From: Ruminococcus flavefaciens MA2007
Lineage (GTDB): Bacteria; Bacillota; Clostridia; Oscillospirales; Ruminococcaceae
Assembly (NCBI RefSeq): GCF_000621845.1
Contig: NZ_JHXF01000006.1
Span: 231,594 to 295,593, forward strand
Direction: 5' to 3'
Length of the DNA: 64,000 bases
Shown: positions 55,479 through 64,000 of the stretch, in pieces
How the letters are laid out: each line of letters starts with the position of its first letter
Position numbering within the stretch: the first letter of the stretch is position 1
The notes under the pieces: model-generated
Told to the model about the DNA's origin: nothing
The model's input: the letters and a program-made list of their open reading frames with translations, nothing else
Database searches by the model: none
Program-made: the position numbers and the translations under genes

Positions 55479-55492
55479 TGGGAGGCAGACAT

Positions 55493-56494
55493 ATGGATAA
55501 AATGAAAAAATCAGTGCTCAAGGGCTTTACCCTTGTAGAGCTTCTGGTAGTTATGGCTATCTTCTCAGTTCTTATGGCTGCGGCACTTGCACTTACTACA
55601 CCTGTATCAAGAATGTATAAGAATACAGCTCTTGCAGAGAAAACATATTCCTATTCGCATAATATTCAGGAGTATCTTCAGGGTGCTCTTGAATATGCCG
55701 ATAGCTTATATGTCCTCACAGGAGATAATCTTAGTGAATATTCTTCAATGCAGGAGCTTGCTGAAAAATTCAGAAAAGAGCATTACGATAATGTTGTAAA
55801 ATCTGATGACGGTACGTCAATAAGAGGCGTAAGAGGCAAGATATATATACTTCGTCTTCTGAATAAAGCTGCAACGCTTCCTGACGGCACAACAGCTCCC
55901 GCAGGTCAGATTACTCTGACAGAATATGTATTCGACAATGCAGAAGCAGTAGGCAACGAGATCATCGATGTAGTACCGGAGAGAGCAGTTCTTAATCCTG
56001 CATTCTTCAGTGCACCGGATTCAAGCTACAGCTTCAGCTATGCACTTGGACATTCACAGCTTGTATCGGTTCCGACACCTGCAGGCGGAGATCAGAAAGA
56101 GACCTACAAGGCTATCAAGCAGGACTTTGATGATACAGAGGACGTTCCTCAGCGCGATGATCTGTCTATTGAGATAGTTCTTGACAAGGATGTTTCACAG
56201 CACGGTTATGTAGATGTTAATAACTACAGAGCATTTAAGAATCCTGTAGCTGTTCAGATCGCTAACCTGCCGCTGACAAATATCAATACTCCTTCAGAAT
56301 CAAGATCAAATCTTGATGCCGGAGTAAGCAGACCGATTAGAGGCGATGACGGAAAGGTAAAGATGCAGAGTACTGTATCCAATCCGACTATCCCTGAATC
56401 AGGCTGGAGCTTTTGGACCGAAAAGGTAAATCCAAAGATAGATTTCAATAACGATATCTACTTTGTATATGCATACGGCGATGAGCTCAGATAA
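55493..56494 (+). CDS. Minor prepilin, PilW/PulJ-like
   Basis: The 333-residue protein has a short basic leader, cleavage motif KGFTLVELLVVMAIFSVL with Glu5, a hydrophobic helix, and a large extracytoplasmic domain with no known fold that I can name. Large minor pilins of this type (PilW, GspJ) sit near the pilus tip. The start at 55493 has GGGAGG 7 bases upstream; the frame also opens at 55478 within the previous stop. A bidirectional terminator follows. Confidence 0.85.
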   Translation: MDKMKKSVLKGFTLVELLVVMAIFSVLMAAALALTTPVSRMYKNTALAEKTYSYSHNIQEYLQGALEYADSLYVLTGDNLSEYSSMQELAEKFRKEHYDNVVKSDDGTSIRGVRGKIYILRLLNKAATLPDGTTAPAGQITLTEYVFDNAEAVGNEIIDVVPERAVLNPAFFSAPDSSYSFSYALGHSQLVSVPTPAGGDQKETYKAIKQDFDDTEDVPQRDDLSIEIVLDKDVSQHGYVDVNNYRAFKNPVAVQIANLPLTNINTPSESRSNLDAGVSRPIRGDDGKVKMQSTVSNPTIPESGWSFWTEKVNPKIDFNNDIYFVYAYGDELR

Positions 56495-56508
56495 GAATAT
56501 GTAAAAAA

Positions 56509-56537
56509 ACAGGCAGCAGTTCAATGCTGCTGCCTGT
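56509..56537. terminator. Bidirectional terminator between prepilin and prepilin peptidase genes
   Basis: ACAGGCAGCAG and CTGCTGCCTGT form an 11-bp stem with a 7-base loop. On the minus strand TTTTTTT follows; on the plus strand ACTTATTTTT follows. Confidence 0.88.
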
Positions 56538-56555
56538 ACTTATTTTTCACTGTTT

Positions 56556-57428
56556 TTATTCGGTAGCCAGGAGGTTCAAGTACCACTGAGCTATCTGATT
56601 GCCCCACAGTGAGCCAACGGCGATTCCAATTGCAAGGAACGGACCGAAGGCAAACTTTGAATCCTTTGTAACTGCCTTGACGAGTAATCCTCCGAAAGCG
56701 GCAGTAATGATACCAACAAATGTTGAAGCGATAACAGCCCGTGTTCCGAGGAAGGCACCTGCTGCGAACATTAAATATGTATCGCCAAGCTCGATAGCCC
56801 TGAAATCCTCACCGAATTTCTTTCTGATGATTGGACGGCTTGCTTCACCGATTATAAAGAACGGAACGCTGATAACAAACATTCCGATAACTCGGCTCTT
56901 CAGTGTAACGTCTCCGTACTCGCGTGAGTAGAAGAAAGCAAGCGGGAAAGCAAGAAGAAGTATTATGGCTATCATGCCGATGAATATTTCCTTTGTGTCC
57001 CAGTCGATGAAAGCGATGACAATAAGAAAAGTCATCAGAACGCAGGTTATTATGGACTTAACATTGATATCCAGAACAAAAAACGTCAGAACATAGAGAA
57101 GTCCGTTTAAAGATTCTACTATTGGATATCGCGGTGAGATCTTAGCACCGCAGTTGTGACATTTTCCTCTCAGCATTATCCAGCTGAAAACAGGTATCAG
57201 GTCGATAGGTCTGATCTTGGCGCCGCAGGTCATGCAGTGAGAAGCTTTTTCCTTATCCTCTTTGCTGCGTTTTAATCCGATGACCGATTCCCCTTTGGGA
57301 AGTCTCAGGATAACAACGTTGAGGAAGCTTCCAATGCAGATGCCGAACAGGAAAATAATGACGTAAAACATGATCTTGAATGGCAGCTCGGTAAATTCAT
57401 CGTGGAGCATATTTTCAAATCCGAACAT
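56556..57428 (-). CDS. pilD: Prepilin peptidase (type IV leader peptidase)
   Basis: The 290-residue membrane protein has about eight helices. The cytoplasmic loop after helix 1 carries two zinc-binding pairs (CMTC and CHNC). The two catalytic aspartates are in IDWDTKEI and ELGDTYLM, corresponding to the usual D-x-D and GxGDxK sites, although the second is altered from the common GMGDVKL. It cleaves and N-methylates prepilins. It is the only minus-strand gene in the pilus locus, with its own promoter. Confidence 0.93.
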   Translation of the reverse strand: MFGFENMLHDEFTELPFKIMFYVIIFLFGICIGSFLNVVILRLPKGESVIGLKRSKEDKEKASHCMTCGAKIRPIDLIPVFSWIMLRGKCHNCGAKISPRYPIVESLNGLLYVLTFFVLDINVKSIITCVLMTFLIVIAFIDWDTKEIFIGMIAIILLLAFPLAFFYSREYGDVTLKSRVIGMFVISVPFFIIGEASRPIIRKKFGEDFRAIELGDTYLMFAAGAFLGTRAVIASTFVGIITAAFGGLLVKAVTKDSKFAFGPFLAIGIAVGSLWGNQIAQWYLNLLATE

Positions 57429-57469
57429 GATTTTACCCCTCCTTCATAAATATTAATGTACATAATATT

Positions 57470-57497
57470 ATTATAACATAATTTATGGAAAATTCAA
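57470..57497 (-). promoter_or_regulatory. Promoter for the prepilin peptidase gene
   Basis: On the minus strand TTGAAT (57497-57492) and TATAAT (57475-57470) are 16 bases apart. Confidence 0.72.
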
Positions 57498-57566
57498 GTA
57501 AAATTTTAGAATACTAACTGTATGACGGATACAGTATGGTATTCAGAAAATAAGCGGAGGTTTTTT

Positions 57567-59249
57567 ATGAGAAACGAGAGAATTGGTGACTACTTAGTCA
57601 ATCAAGGGCTGATCACAAGCGAACAGCTTCAGCAGGTTCTTGACGCTCAGAGAGCGTCAAACGGCGCAAAGAAGTTCGGCGACGTAGTTGTTGAACTCGG
57701 CTTTATGTCTGAAGTCAATTTCGCAAAAGCACTGGCAGGAAACCTGAGAGTTCAGTATGTTGACCTTGACAATATCGAGATCAATACTGATGCTGTTCAG
57801 ATGGTTCCCGAGGCTCTGGCAAGAAAGCATACCGTAATTGCTATCAATGTACAAGGTAAGCGTCTTACAGTTGCAACGAATGATCCTGTAAACTTCATCG
57901 TACTTGAGGACATCAAGGTTTCCACAGGTATGGACACCGTTCCTGTTCTTGCAACAACATCTGCTATCAATAAGGCGATCGGTAAGTGCTACTCAATGCA
58001 GAACGTTGACAGTGTGCTTGAAGGCGTTTCGGCTATGGGCGGCGACCTTGGTGAGATGACTGAGGCAGATATCGAGTCTAAGGACAGAGTTGAGAGCGCT
58101 CCTATCGTTAAGCTCGCAACTACTATCGTTGAGAACTCCTACAGAGCAGACGCAACCGATATCCATATCGAGCCATTCGATAAGTATACAAGAATCCGTA
58201 TCCGTGTAAACGGCGACCTCGTTGAACTCATGAATATCTCAAGTGCAGTTCACAGCGCACTTACTACACGTTTCAAGCTCATCAGCGGCATGAACATCGC
58301 TGAGAAGAGAATCCCTCAGGACGGCCGTTTCACACAGGTCGTTGACGGAACTACTCTTGACGTCCGTGTATCCTCACTTCCTATGGTTCACGGCGAAAAG
58401 ATCGTTATCCGAATCCTTTCAACAGGTCAGATCGCTCTTCGTAAGATCACCGATCTGGGTATGTCTGATTATAACTATCAGCTGTTCGAGTCAATGCTCC
58501 GTGTTCCTCACGGCGTTATCCTCGTTACAGGACCTACCGGTTCAGGTAAAACAACAACTCTTTATGCGGCTCTCGGTGAGATCGCTAAGCCAAACGTAAA
58601 CGTCGTAACTGTTGAGGACCCTGTCGAAAAGGCTATCGACGGTATCAACCAGTGTCAGGTTAACGTAAAGGCTGGTATGACTTTCGCAGCAGCTCTTCGT
58701 TCTATCCTCCGTCAGGACCCTGACGTAGTAATGATCGGTGAGATGCGTGATACTGAGACTGCCGATATCGGTATCCGTGCCGCTATCACAGGACACCTTG
58801 TTCTGTCAACCCTCCATACCAACGACGCTGCTTCAACAGTTGTACGTCTTGTTGATATGGGCGTAGCTCCTTACATGGTTGCTACTTCGATCATCGGCGT
58901 TATCGCACAGCGACTCCTTAAAGTTCTGTGCCCATCATGCAAAAAGCCAAGAATGTCAACTCCCGAAGAGAACGAGCTCATGGGTATCGACCATTCTATC
59001 CAGATCTATGAGCCAGGCGGATGCCCGTCTTGTAACAATACAGGATACAGAGGAAGAACTGCTATCCACGAGATCATTCACTGTACTGCAAAGGTTTCTT
59101 CTATCATCGCAGCTAACGGCAGCAAGGAAGAGATCGAAAAGGCAGCTAAGGAAAACGGAACCAAGCTTCTCCGTGACAACGCTTCCGAGCTTGTACAGGC
59201 TGGCGAAACATCAATCGACGAGCTCGTAAGAACTACATTTACTGTATAA
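57567..59249 (+). CDS. pilB: Type IV pilus assembly ATPase PilB
   Basis: The 560-residue protein has the N-terminal GspE/PilB domain (RIGDYLVNQGLITSEQLQQ), the ATPase with Walker A GPTGSGKTTT, Walker B DPDVVMIGEMRD, and a zinc-binding CPSC...CPSC pair near 460-500 followed by GYRGRTAIHE. PilB powers pilus extension. The ATG at 57567 has GGAGG upstream; a 15-codon extension is possible. It precedes pilT by 24 bases. Confidence 0.96.
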   Translation: MRNERIGDYLVNQGLITSEQLQQVLDAQRASNGAKKFGDVVVELGFMSEVNFAKALAGNLRVQYVDLDNIEINTDAVQMVPEALARKHTVIAINVQGKRLTVATNDPVNFIVLEDIKVSTGMDTVPVLATTSAINKAIGKCYSMQNVDSVLEGVSAMGGDLGEMTEADIESKDRVESAPIVKLATTIVENSYRADATDIHIEPFDKYTRIRIRVNGDLVELMNISSAVHSALTTRFKLISGMNIAEKRIPQDGRFTQVVDGTTLDVRVSSLPMVHGEKIVIRILSTGQIALRKITDLGMSDYNYQLFESMLRVPHGVILVTGPTGSGKTTTLYAALGEIAKPNVNVVTVEDPVEKAIDGINQCQVNVKAGMTFAAALRSILRQDPDVVMIGEMRDTETADIGIRAAITGHLVLSTLHTNDAASTVVRLVDMGVAPYMVATSIIGVIAQRLLKVLCPSCKKPRMSTPEENELMGIDHSIQIYEPGGCPSCNNTGYRGRTAIHEIIHCTAKVSSIIAANGSKEEIEKAAKENGTKLLRDNASELVQAGETSIDELVRTTFTV

Positions 59250-59273
59250 TGGCTTGCAGGGAGGATTATTAAT

Positions 59274-60374
59274 ATGGCAATCGAAATTCATAGAATACTT
59301 GACGAGGTAAGACTCCTCGGCTGTTCTGACCTTCACTTCACAGACAGGATCGCTCCTGTTGTACGTCTTAACGGTACTCTCAGAACCATGCGTTCACAGT
59401 ACCCTGAAATGGACGAGGAGGAAATACTCAACATCGTTCATCAGATGACAAATGACGCTCAGCAGACAAGCATCAACAATCACAAGGATACCGACTTCTC
59501 GTTCACAACAAGAAGCGGCTACCGTCACCGTGTAAACGTATACTTCCAGAAGGGTAAGCCTGCTATCGCTATCCGTCTTCTGAGAAACGATATCCCAACT
59601 CTTGAGGACCTCGGACTTCCTCCGATTCTTGCTGACTTCGCAATGCGTCCCCGTGGACTCGTTCTCGTAACAGGTCCTACCGGTTCAGGTAAGTCAACAA
59701 CACTGGCTGCAATGATCGACTTCGTTAACCTTAACAGAAGCGCTCACGTTATCACAGTTGAGGATCCTATCGAGTACGTTCACGATCACAAGAGATGTAT
59801 GGTAAACCAGAGAGAGATCGGCGACGACGTTCCGTCATTCGCTCTTGCTCTGAGAGCTGCTCTCCGTGAGGACCCAGACGTTATCCTCGTAGGAGAAATG
59901 CGTGACTTCGAGACTATCCAGGCTGCTGTAACCGCTGCCGAAACAGGACATCTCGTTATGTCAACACTTCATACAACATCTGCCGCTGATACTATCAACC
60001 GTATCATCGACGTTTACCCTGAGCACCAGCAGCAGCAGATCAGAACTCAGCTTGCTAACAACCTGGTTGCTGTTATCTCTCAGACACTTATTCCTAAGAA
60101 GGACGGTTCAGGCCGTATCGCTTGTATGGAGATCCTTAACGTTACAGACGCTATCTCGGCTATGATCCGTGATAACAAGATACACCTTGTTCAGTCTGCT
60201 ATCCAGACAGGTAAGCAGCAGGGCATGATGTCTCTGGATATGGAACTTGCAAGACTCGTTTCCAAGAACGTTATCGGCGAGGTAGACGCTCTCGAGAAGT
60301 GTCTCGACAAGCAGGAGTTCTATCGTTTCCTTGCACAGCTCGGCGGCGCTCCAAGAGGCGGAGTACAGGGTTAA
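59274..60374 (+). CDS. pilT: Twitching-motility retraction ATPase PilT
   Basis: The 366-residue protein is a typical PilT: CSDLHFTDRIAPVVRLNG near the start, Walker A GPTGSGKSTT, DPDVILVGEMRDFET, and the HLVMSTLHTTSAADTINRI signature. It lacks PilB's zinc site, in keeping with retraction. Its presence suggests retractable pili, so twitching, adhesion pull or DNA uptake. GGGAGG precedes the start. It is followed by a terminator and the major pilin region. Confidence 0.96.
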   Translation: MAIEIHRILDEVRLLGCSDLHFTDRIAPVVRLNGTLRTMRSQYPEMDEEEILNIVHQMTNDAQQTSINNHKDTDFSFTTRSGYRHRVNVYFQKGKPAIAIRLLRNDIPTLEDLGLPPILADFAMRPRGLVLVTGPTGSGKSTTLAAMIDFVNLNRSAHVITVEDPIEYVHDHKRCMVNQREIGDDVPSFALALRAALREDPDVILVGEMRDFETIQAAVTAAETGHLVMSTLHTTSAADTINRIIDVYPEHQQQQIRTQLANNLVAVISQTLIPKKDGSGRIACMEILNVTDAISAMIRDNKIHLVQSAIQTGKQQGMMSLDMELARLVSKNVIGEVDALEKCLDKQEFYRFLAQLGGAPRGGVQG

Positions 60375-60407
60375 TAATATTTCCACAAAAAAATACTATA
60401 TGTATCA

Positions 60408-60447
60408 AAAATGCCGTCGGTCAGAAAAAGTCCGACGGTATTTTTTT
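60408..60447 (+). terminator. Terminator after pilT
   Basis: AAAATGCCGTCGG pairs with CCGACGGTATTTT around a loop of about 11 bases, followed by TTTTTTTG. The stretch from here to the pilin promoter (to 60730) is AT-rich with no ORF that I can support. Confidence 0.9.
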
Positions 60448-60730
60448 GTGAACGGAACATTTCTAAAATGCCAAGAAATTATTTTTGAAAACACAAATTC
60501 GGAAATTTTTCAAAAAAGCCGTTAAAAAAAGTCCAAAAACAGTTCCAAAATGCTTAAAAAATCACTTTACGCAGAGTATAAACAAGTGTGAATATAACAA
60601 ATACTAAATTAAAGATTTAATTTATTCACAGAATCTTGTGCACTTCGACGAAAACACTAAAAAAAATTCGCCGATTCACCGTTCCAATGTAAAAATCGCC
60701 CTCAGATATGGATTTTTTCTTCTGAAAGTG

Positions 60731-60759
60731 TTGACATTATGTGAATAAGGTGGTATACT
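60731..60759 (+). promoter_or_regulatory. Promoter for the major pilin gene
   Basis: TTGACA at 60731-60736 and TATACT at 60754-60759 are 17 bases apart. A leader of about 95 bases contains GTGAAAG/CTTTCAC and leads to AAAGGAGGG at 60843-60851. Confidence 0.85.
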
Positions 60760-60858
60760 ATAATCACAGGGAAGGGAAAGGGAGAAAAAATCCCCGGACC
60801 TAAAAAATCGAGTGAAAGCAAAGACTTTCACAAAAATTATTTAAAGGAGGGTTTTCTT

Positions 60859-61389
60859 ATGTAAACTACAAAGAAAGGTTTTACACTTATTGAGCTCATC
60901 GTTGTTATCGCTATCATCGGTGTTCTCGCAGCAATCCTCGTTCCAGCAATGCTCGGTTACGTAAGAAAGTCAAAGGTTTCTGGTGCTAACTCAGCTGCTA
61001 ACACAATCCAGAAGGCTATCAACACAGCTCTTACTGAACTTGATGAAGAGGGCGAAGATATTGGCGTTTACAAGTCTGTTTCAGGTAAGGCAACTTTGAC
61101 ATTATCAACAACAAGCACAGGTACTGATGATGTTAATACAAGGTTCAACAGAAAGATCAAGAACTACATGGATAAGCTTGGTCAGTATGAGGTATTTGGT
61201 ATCATCGAGGGTGGTGTATGCCAGGCTGTTGCTTGCTACAAGGATAGCACATACACAGGTACATCTCCAGCAGGTGTTGTAAATCCTGAGAATTATTCTG
61301 AATATGCAGGTTCTGCCAAGTATAAGACAGCTGCAGCTGCTGCTTATAAGCTTGCTACAGGTAAGGAAATTACTATATCTGGAACTTGA
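60859..61389 (+). pseudogene. pilA: Major pilin PilA with stop codon directly after ATG
   Basis: The start region reads AAAGGAGGG, 8 bases, ATG, then TAA (60862-60864), then an uninterrupted frame of 174 residues that begins TTKKGFTLIELIVVIAIIG. This is the classic prepilin N-terminus, with cleavage after Gly and Glu5, a 20-residue helix and a C-terminal domain of 130 residues. An ATG followed by AAA would give an ordinary pilin, so one base (A to T) separates it from a normal gene. Strong promoter, ribosome-binding site, terminator and codon bias are intact. It may be a sequencing error, a recent mutation or a recoding case; no other in-frame start precedes the signal. Confidence 0.85.
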
Positions 61390-61414
61390 TTAGTTTTGAA
61401 TTTTTAAAAGGTTT

Positions 61415-61447
61415 AAAAGCTCCTTCCATTATGGGAGGAGCTTTTTT
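61415..61447 (+). terminator. Terminator after the pilin gene
   Basis: AAAAGCTCCTTCC pairs with GGGAGGAGCTTTT with one wobble, loop of 6 bases, then TTTTTTC. Confidence 0.9.
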
Positions 61448-61461
61448 CTTAGGAGTAGATA

Positions 61462-62619
61462 ATGAAGCTTGATTATTCAAAAATAATAAATGGGTTTTTT
61501 CTTTCTTGTGCGGCAGCAGGCATAGCCTATCTGGGATTTATAAAATATTACGAAAAAGAGCTTAAATTCTGCGAGGATTATTCTCAGCTTATTAATGTTA
61601 ATAAAGATGTAGAGAAAACTTATTATAAGGACATTGATAAAGTTAATCTTGAGTACGACATGATAGACGGCTTGATAAACGGTCTCGACGACAGATTTTC
61701 ATGTTATGATTCAATGAAAAAAGTGAATGAAGCCTGTGTAAATGTAGCAGATATGTTGAAAACAAATGGCTTTCAGGTCGGTCAAGATGAAAAAACAAAA
61801 AGAATGGTCATTACCGAGGTGACTCCTGATTCAATAGCGGAAAAACAGGGAATGTCTGCCGGAGATTATATAATAGCTATTGATGATACAGTTATATATG
61901 AAAATGGATATCACAATAGTATTGAACTTCTTCTCGGAAATAAAGATACTGCTTTAAAACTTATTTGCAGTCACGAGGGTAAAAATTATGAGGTAATTAT
62001 TAAAAGAGGCGTTAAAGCAGATTATGAAACTGAACATTTAGCCAATAAGATGTATGATAATGGTATTTATTATTATCATTTGTCCGGATTTGAACTTTCG
62101 TCTGCTGCTTCTTTTGAGCTTGAGATCGACGAATTTCGCAATGACATTAAAGGTTTGATAATCGACTTGCGTGATAATGGAGGCGGCGTTACAGAGGAAG
62201 TGGTAAAACTCTTTGACCTTTTTTACGGTGCAGGCTGCAGCGTTAAAACAGTTTATGAAAAAAGCGGCAAAGTGGAAATATATGAGACTTCTGACGGAGT
62301 GAAATATGATTTTCCTGTTGTTCTGCTTGTTTCAGAAAAATCACTCAGTTCATCTGAAATTTTAGCTGCATTCGTTCAAGATACAGGCAGAGGTACTGTT
62401 GTAGGAACTGTAACGGGTGGAAAGGGAGTATTTCAGCGAGCTACAGAGCTTGAAGATTGTTCAACATATTATATAGTCGCAGGTTACTATTATGTCAACG
62501 ATCTGCCCAATTATGACGGAGTGGGGATAACTCCTGATATTATTGTCGAAATGGATCCCGAACTGATAGGAACTGACGATGATATCCAGTTAAAGAAGGC
62601 GATTGAGCTTCTTAGCTAA
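61462..62619 (+). CDS. Membrane-anchored S41 (CtpA-like) protease
   Basis: The 385-residue protein has an N-terminal membrane helix (about 9-27), a helical part, a PDZ domain (about 90-185; TPDSIAEKQGMSAGDYIIAID) and an S41 peptidase domain with IIDLRDNGGG, the nucleophile Ser in SLSSSEILAAF and the catalytic Lys in GTVTGGKGVFQ. C-terminal processing proteases cut exported proteins. It lies between two prepilin genes, so a pilin or pilus-associated substrate is an attractive idea. TAGGAG precedes the ATG. Confidence 0.9.
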   Translation: MKLDYSKIINGFFLSCAAAGIAYLGFIKYYEKELKFCEDYSQLINVNKDVEKTYYKDIDKVNLEYDMIDGLINGLDDRFSCYDSMKKVNEACVNVADMLKTNGFQVGQDEKTKRMVITEVTPDSIAEKQGMSAGDYIIAIDDTVIYENGYHNSIELLLGNKDTALKLICSHEGKNYEVIIKRGVKADYETEHLANKMYDNGIYYYHLSGFELSSAASFELEIDEFRNDIKGLIIDLRDNGGGVTEEVVKLFDLFYGAGCSVKTVYEKSGKVEIYETSDGVKYDFPVVLLVSEKSLSSSEILAAFVQDTGRGTVVGTVTGGKGVFQRATELEDCSTYYIVAGYYYVNDLPNYDGVGITPDIIVEMDPELIGTDDDIQLKKAIELLS

Positions 62620-62668
62620 TTGCACAATAAAGGGAAGAAAAAATTGTAACAGAAAGATTTTTTTATTA

Positions 62669-62697
62669 TTGACAAAATATGAACTTTTTGCTATAAT
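62669..62697 (+). promoter_or_regulatory. Promoter for the last prepilin gene
   Basis: TTGACA at 62669-62674 and TATAAT at 62692-62697 are 17 bases apart, full consensus, 34 bases before the ATG. Confidence 0.88.
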
Positions 62698-62730
62698 AGA
62701 ATTGGAAAATTGTTTGGGAGGTGCTTTTCA

Positions 62731-63345
62731 ATGAAGAGCAGGAGAAAGGGCTTTACACTTATTGAGCTTATTATTGTAATTGCAATATTTGGTATCCTTA
62801 TGGCAATTGTTATTCCTTCGTGGGGATATTTTATTAGAAGAAGCAGGGAGAGAACTGCTAACGGTAAAGCAAAGGTAGTTTTTAATGCTGCACAGACTGA
62901 GTTTACAAGAATCGCACAGAGAGAGCGTCAGGCATTAGATGCTGTTGCACGCGGAAACTCTGATGAAGGAGTAGAGGCACAGTCCAGAATATATGTTGGA
63001 ACAGGCAGCTTCTATTTTTACTGGGATGGTTCTAATGGATTTCAGGTGACAAGTGCAGGAGACCATAATTCTATTACACAGAATGCAAATGAAAATACTC
63101 ATATTGCAAATGCTATAAATAATATTTGCGGTACAGAGGGCGTTTATAAGATATTTGTAAACAATTATAATGTTCAGTCAGTTGTTTACAGTGAACGCGC
63201 TAATGGAAGCTATAAGGGAACATATCCAAGAACTATGGGCTCTGAGCAGATATCCAACGAAAGTGCGGTTCGTGATCATGAGGTAAGTGCGATAAATATG
63301 AATGTCGTTGCACTTAATCCTCCGGCAGCACCTGTTGGTACTTGA
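62731..63345 (+). CDS. Type IV prepilin (second PilA-like pilin)
   Basis: The 204-residue protein begins MKSRRKGFTLIELIIVIAIF, a complete prepilin signal with Glu5, then a hydrophobic helix and a 160-residue globular domain. It has the same N-terminus as the major pilin but an unrelated C-terminal part. Ruminococcus albus is known to carry paired pilA genes linked to cellulose adhesion. GGGAGGTG precedes the ATG at 62731. It is driven by its own strong promoter and ends before the terminator at 63373. Confidence 0.92.
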   Translation: MKSRRKGFTLIELIIVIAIFGILMAIVIPSWGYFIRRSRERTANGKAKVVFNAAQTEFTRIAQRERQALDAVARGNSDEGVEAQSRIYVGTGSFYFYWDGSNGFQVTSAGDHNSITQNANENTHIANAINNICGTEGVYKIFVNNYNVQSVVYSERANGSYKGTYPRTMGSEQISNESAVRDHEVSAINMNVVALNPPAAPVGT

Positions 63346-63372
63346 TCGCAAGAAAAAATAATATTGAACGTG

Positions 63373-63399
63373 AGCAGCTGCTTCGGCAGCTGCTTTTTT
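63373..63399 (+). terminator. Terminator with UUCG tetraloop
   Basis: AGCAGCTGC-TTCG-GCAGCTGCT followed by TTTTT. It separates the pilin gene from the rRNA promoters. Confidence 0.95.
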
Positions 63400-63472
63400 G
63401 TTTTATACGATTTTAAAATGAAAAGTATGAGTTTTCAACATATTAACAAGGTGAAAGTTGAAAAGTTTATGC

Positions 63473-63501
63473 TTGACAATTTCTTACAAAAGAGTTATAA
63501 T
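63473..63501 (+). promoter_or_regulatory. rRNA operon promoter P1
   Basis: TTGACA at 63473-63478 and TATAAT at 63496-63501 with a 17-base spacer, both perfect. Confidence 0.92.
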
Positions 63502-63567
63502 ATATTTACTGTCCGACAAGGAGAGACAAGCGAAAGAAAAATTTCTGAAAGAAATTTGAAAAAAGGC

Positions 63568-63596
63568 TTGACAAACCTGAGAGATAGTGATATAAT
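63568..63596 (+). promoter_or_regulatory. rRNA operon promoter P2
   Basis: TTGACA at 63568-63573 and TATAAT at 63591-63596 with a 17-base spacer, both perfect, 95 bases after P1. Tandem promoters are usual for rRNA operons. The 225-base leader to the 16S gene holds no ORF that I can support. Confidence 0.92.
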
Positions 63597-63821
63597 ATTA
63601 AAGCTGTCCCGCGAAGGAGACTGAGCGGAGAGAGCAAACAGCATCTTGAAAATTGAACAATGCGAAAGAAAAGTAACGACCCTTGAGATTCCTTTGCTGA
63701 GTTTAAGAACTTAGTAAAGAAAGTCAAGAAAAGACTAAAAAACACTTTTAAAAACGAGTAATAACGCAAGCGTTATGAACTGGATCAGATATCTAAATCG
63801 AGAGATTTAAATATACAACTT

Positions 63822-64000
63822 TAATAAAGAGTTTGATCCTGGCTCAGGACGAACGCTGGCGGCACGCTTAACACATGCAAGTCGAACGGAGATATTTTGA
63901 GTTTACTTAGGATATCTTAGTGGCGGACGGGTGAGTAACACGTGAGCAACCTGCCTTGGAGAGAGGGATAGCTTCTGGAAACGGATGGTAATACCTCATA
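63822..64000 (+). rRNA. rrs: 16S ribosomal RNA, 5' end
   Basis: AGAGTTTGATCCTGGCTCAG, the universal 16S start, begins at 63829; the mature 5' end should be a few bases earlier. GACGAACGCTGGCGGC and GTGGCGGACGGGTGAGTAAC follow. The V1 part and the GAGAGAGGGATAGCTTCTGG segment look like Ruminococcus. The gene runs off the window. Confidence 0.98.

Noticed and set aside
54854..55492. 212-residue minus-strand ORF with a GSALGSA-type repeat
   Set aside because: It is the reverse reading of the DPNA repeat of the prepilin, without its own ribosome-binding site.
60949..61389. ATG at 60949 as the true start of the pilin-region gene
   Set aside because: It would remove the whole prepilin signal and helix, and no ribosome-binding site precedes it; the AAAGGAGGG lies at 60843.
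63597..63821. boxA-type antitermination site in the rRNA leader
   Set aside because: No convincing TGCTCTTTAA-like sequence found.

Overview
The window looks like chromosome of a cellulolytic Ruminococcus (Firmicutes, Oscillospirales). The 16S rRNA start at the right edge, a GH9 cellulase with a type I dockerin, an expansin with a dockerin-like segment, PilA-type pilins and the low-GC Gram-positive promoter and ribosome-binding signals all point that way. The genus call is inference; no database search was run.

Layout. 1-2900 (+): end of the ribosomal/RNA polymerase operon (rpsD, rpoA, rplQ), then yajC and a small membrane protein. 2900-10900 (-): an OmpR-type response regulator, histidine kinase and HtrA protease module, a divergent Spo0A-like regulator, a secreted zinc-ribbon protein with a decayed tandem copy, and an O-antigen-ligase-like protein. 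11100-12500 (+): an orphan Phd-like antitoxin, PspA and a small membrane protein. 12587-15073 (-): the GH9 cellulase. 15200-17800: sporulation-family genes yqfC, yqfD and a ylbJ-like gene. 17860-20060 (+): CIRCE-controlled groES/groEL with a small repeat element between them. 20065-38820 (-): a large purine region (purD, AICAR transformylase, PurO-type IMP cyclohydrolase, purN, purM, purF, purC, purE) interleaved with membrane proteins, lipoproteins, HAD phosphatases and the expansin, and headed by a GT2 glycosyltransferase. Not seen in the window: purL/purQ/purS, purK and purB.

39086-43113 (+): an 835-residue low-complexity protein with several families of repeated short motifs, followed by a TPR protein and a 58-residue acidic protein. 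43500-47200 (+): a LacI-family regulator, a DUF5662-like protein and uvrC, with intergenic repeats. 47434-63345: a type IV pilus locus: PilC, a fused PilM-PilN, PilO, a 1150-residue PilX-like protein, two minor prepilins (one ending in a DPNA repeat), prepilin peptidase (-), PilB, PilT, the major pilin, an S41 protease and another prepilin. 63473-64000: tandem rRNA promoters and the start of 16S rRNA.

The most striking points are a major pilin gene whose start codon is followed at once by TAA in an otherwise intact gene; two places where a terminator-like hairpin contains the Shine-Dalgarno of the next gene; the motif-repeat protein and its TPR neighbour; the PilM-PilN fusion; and the dockerin-expansin inside a purine cluster.
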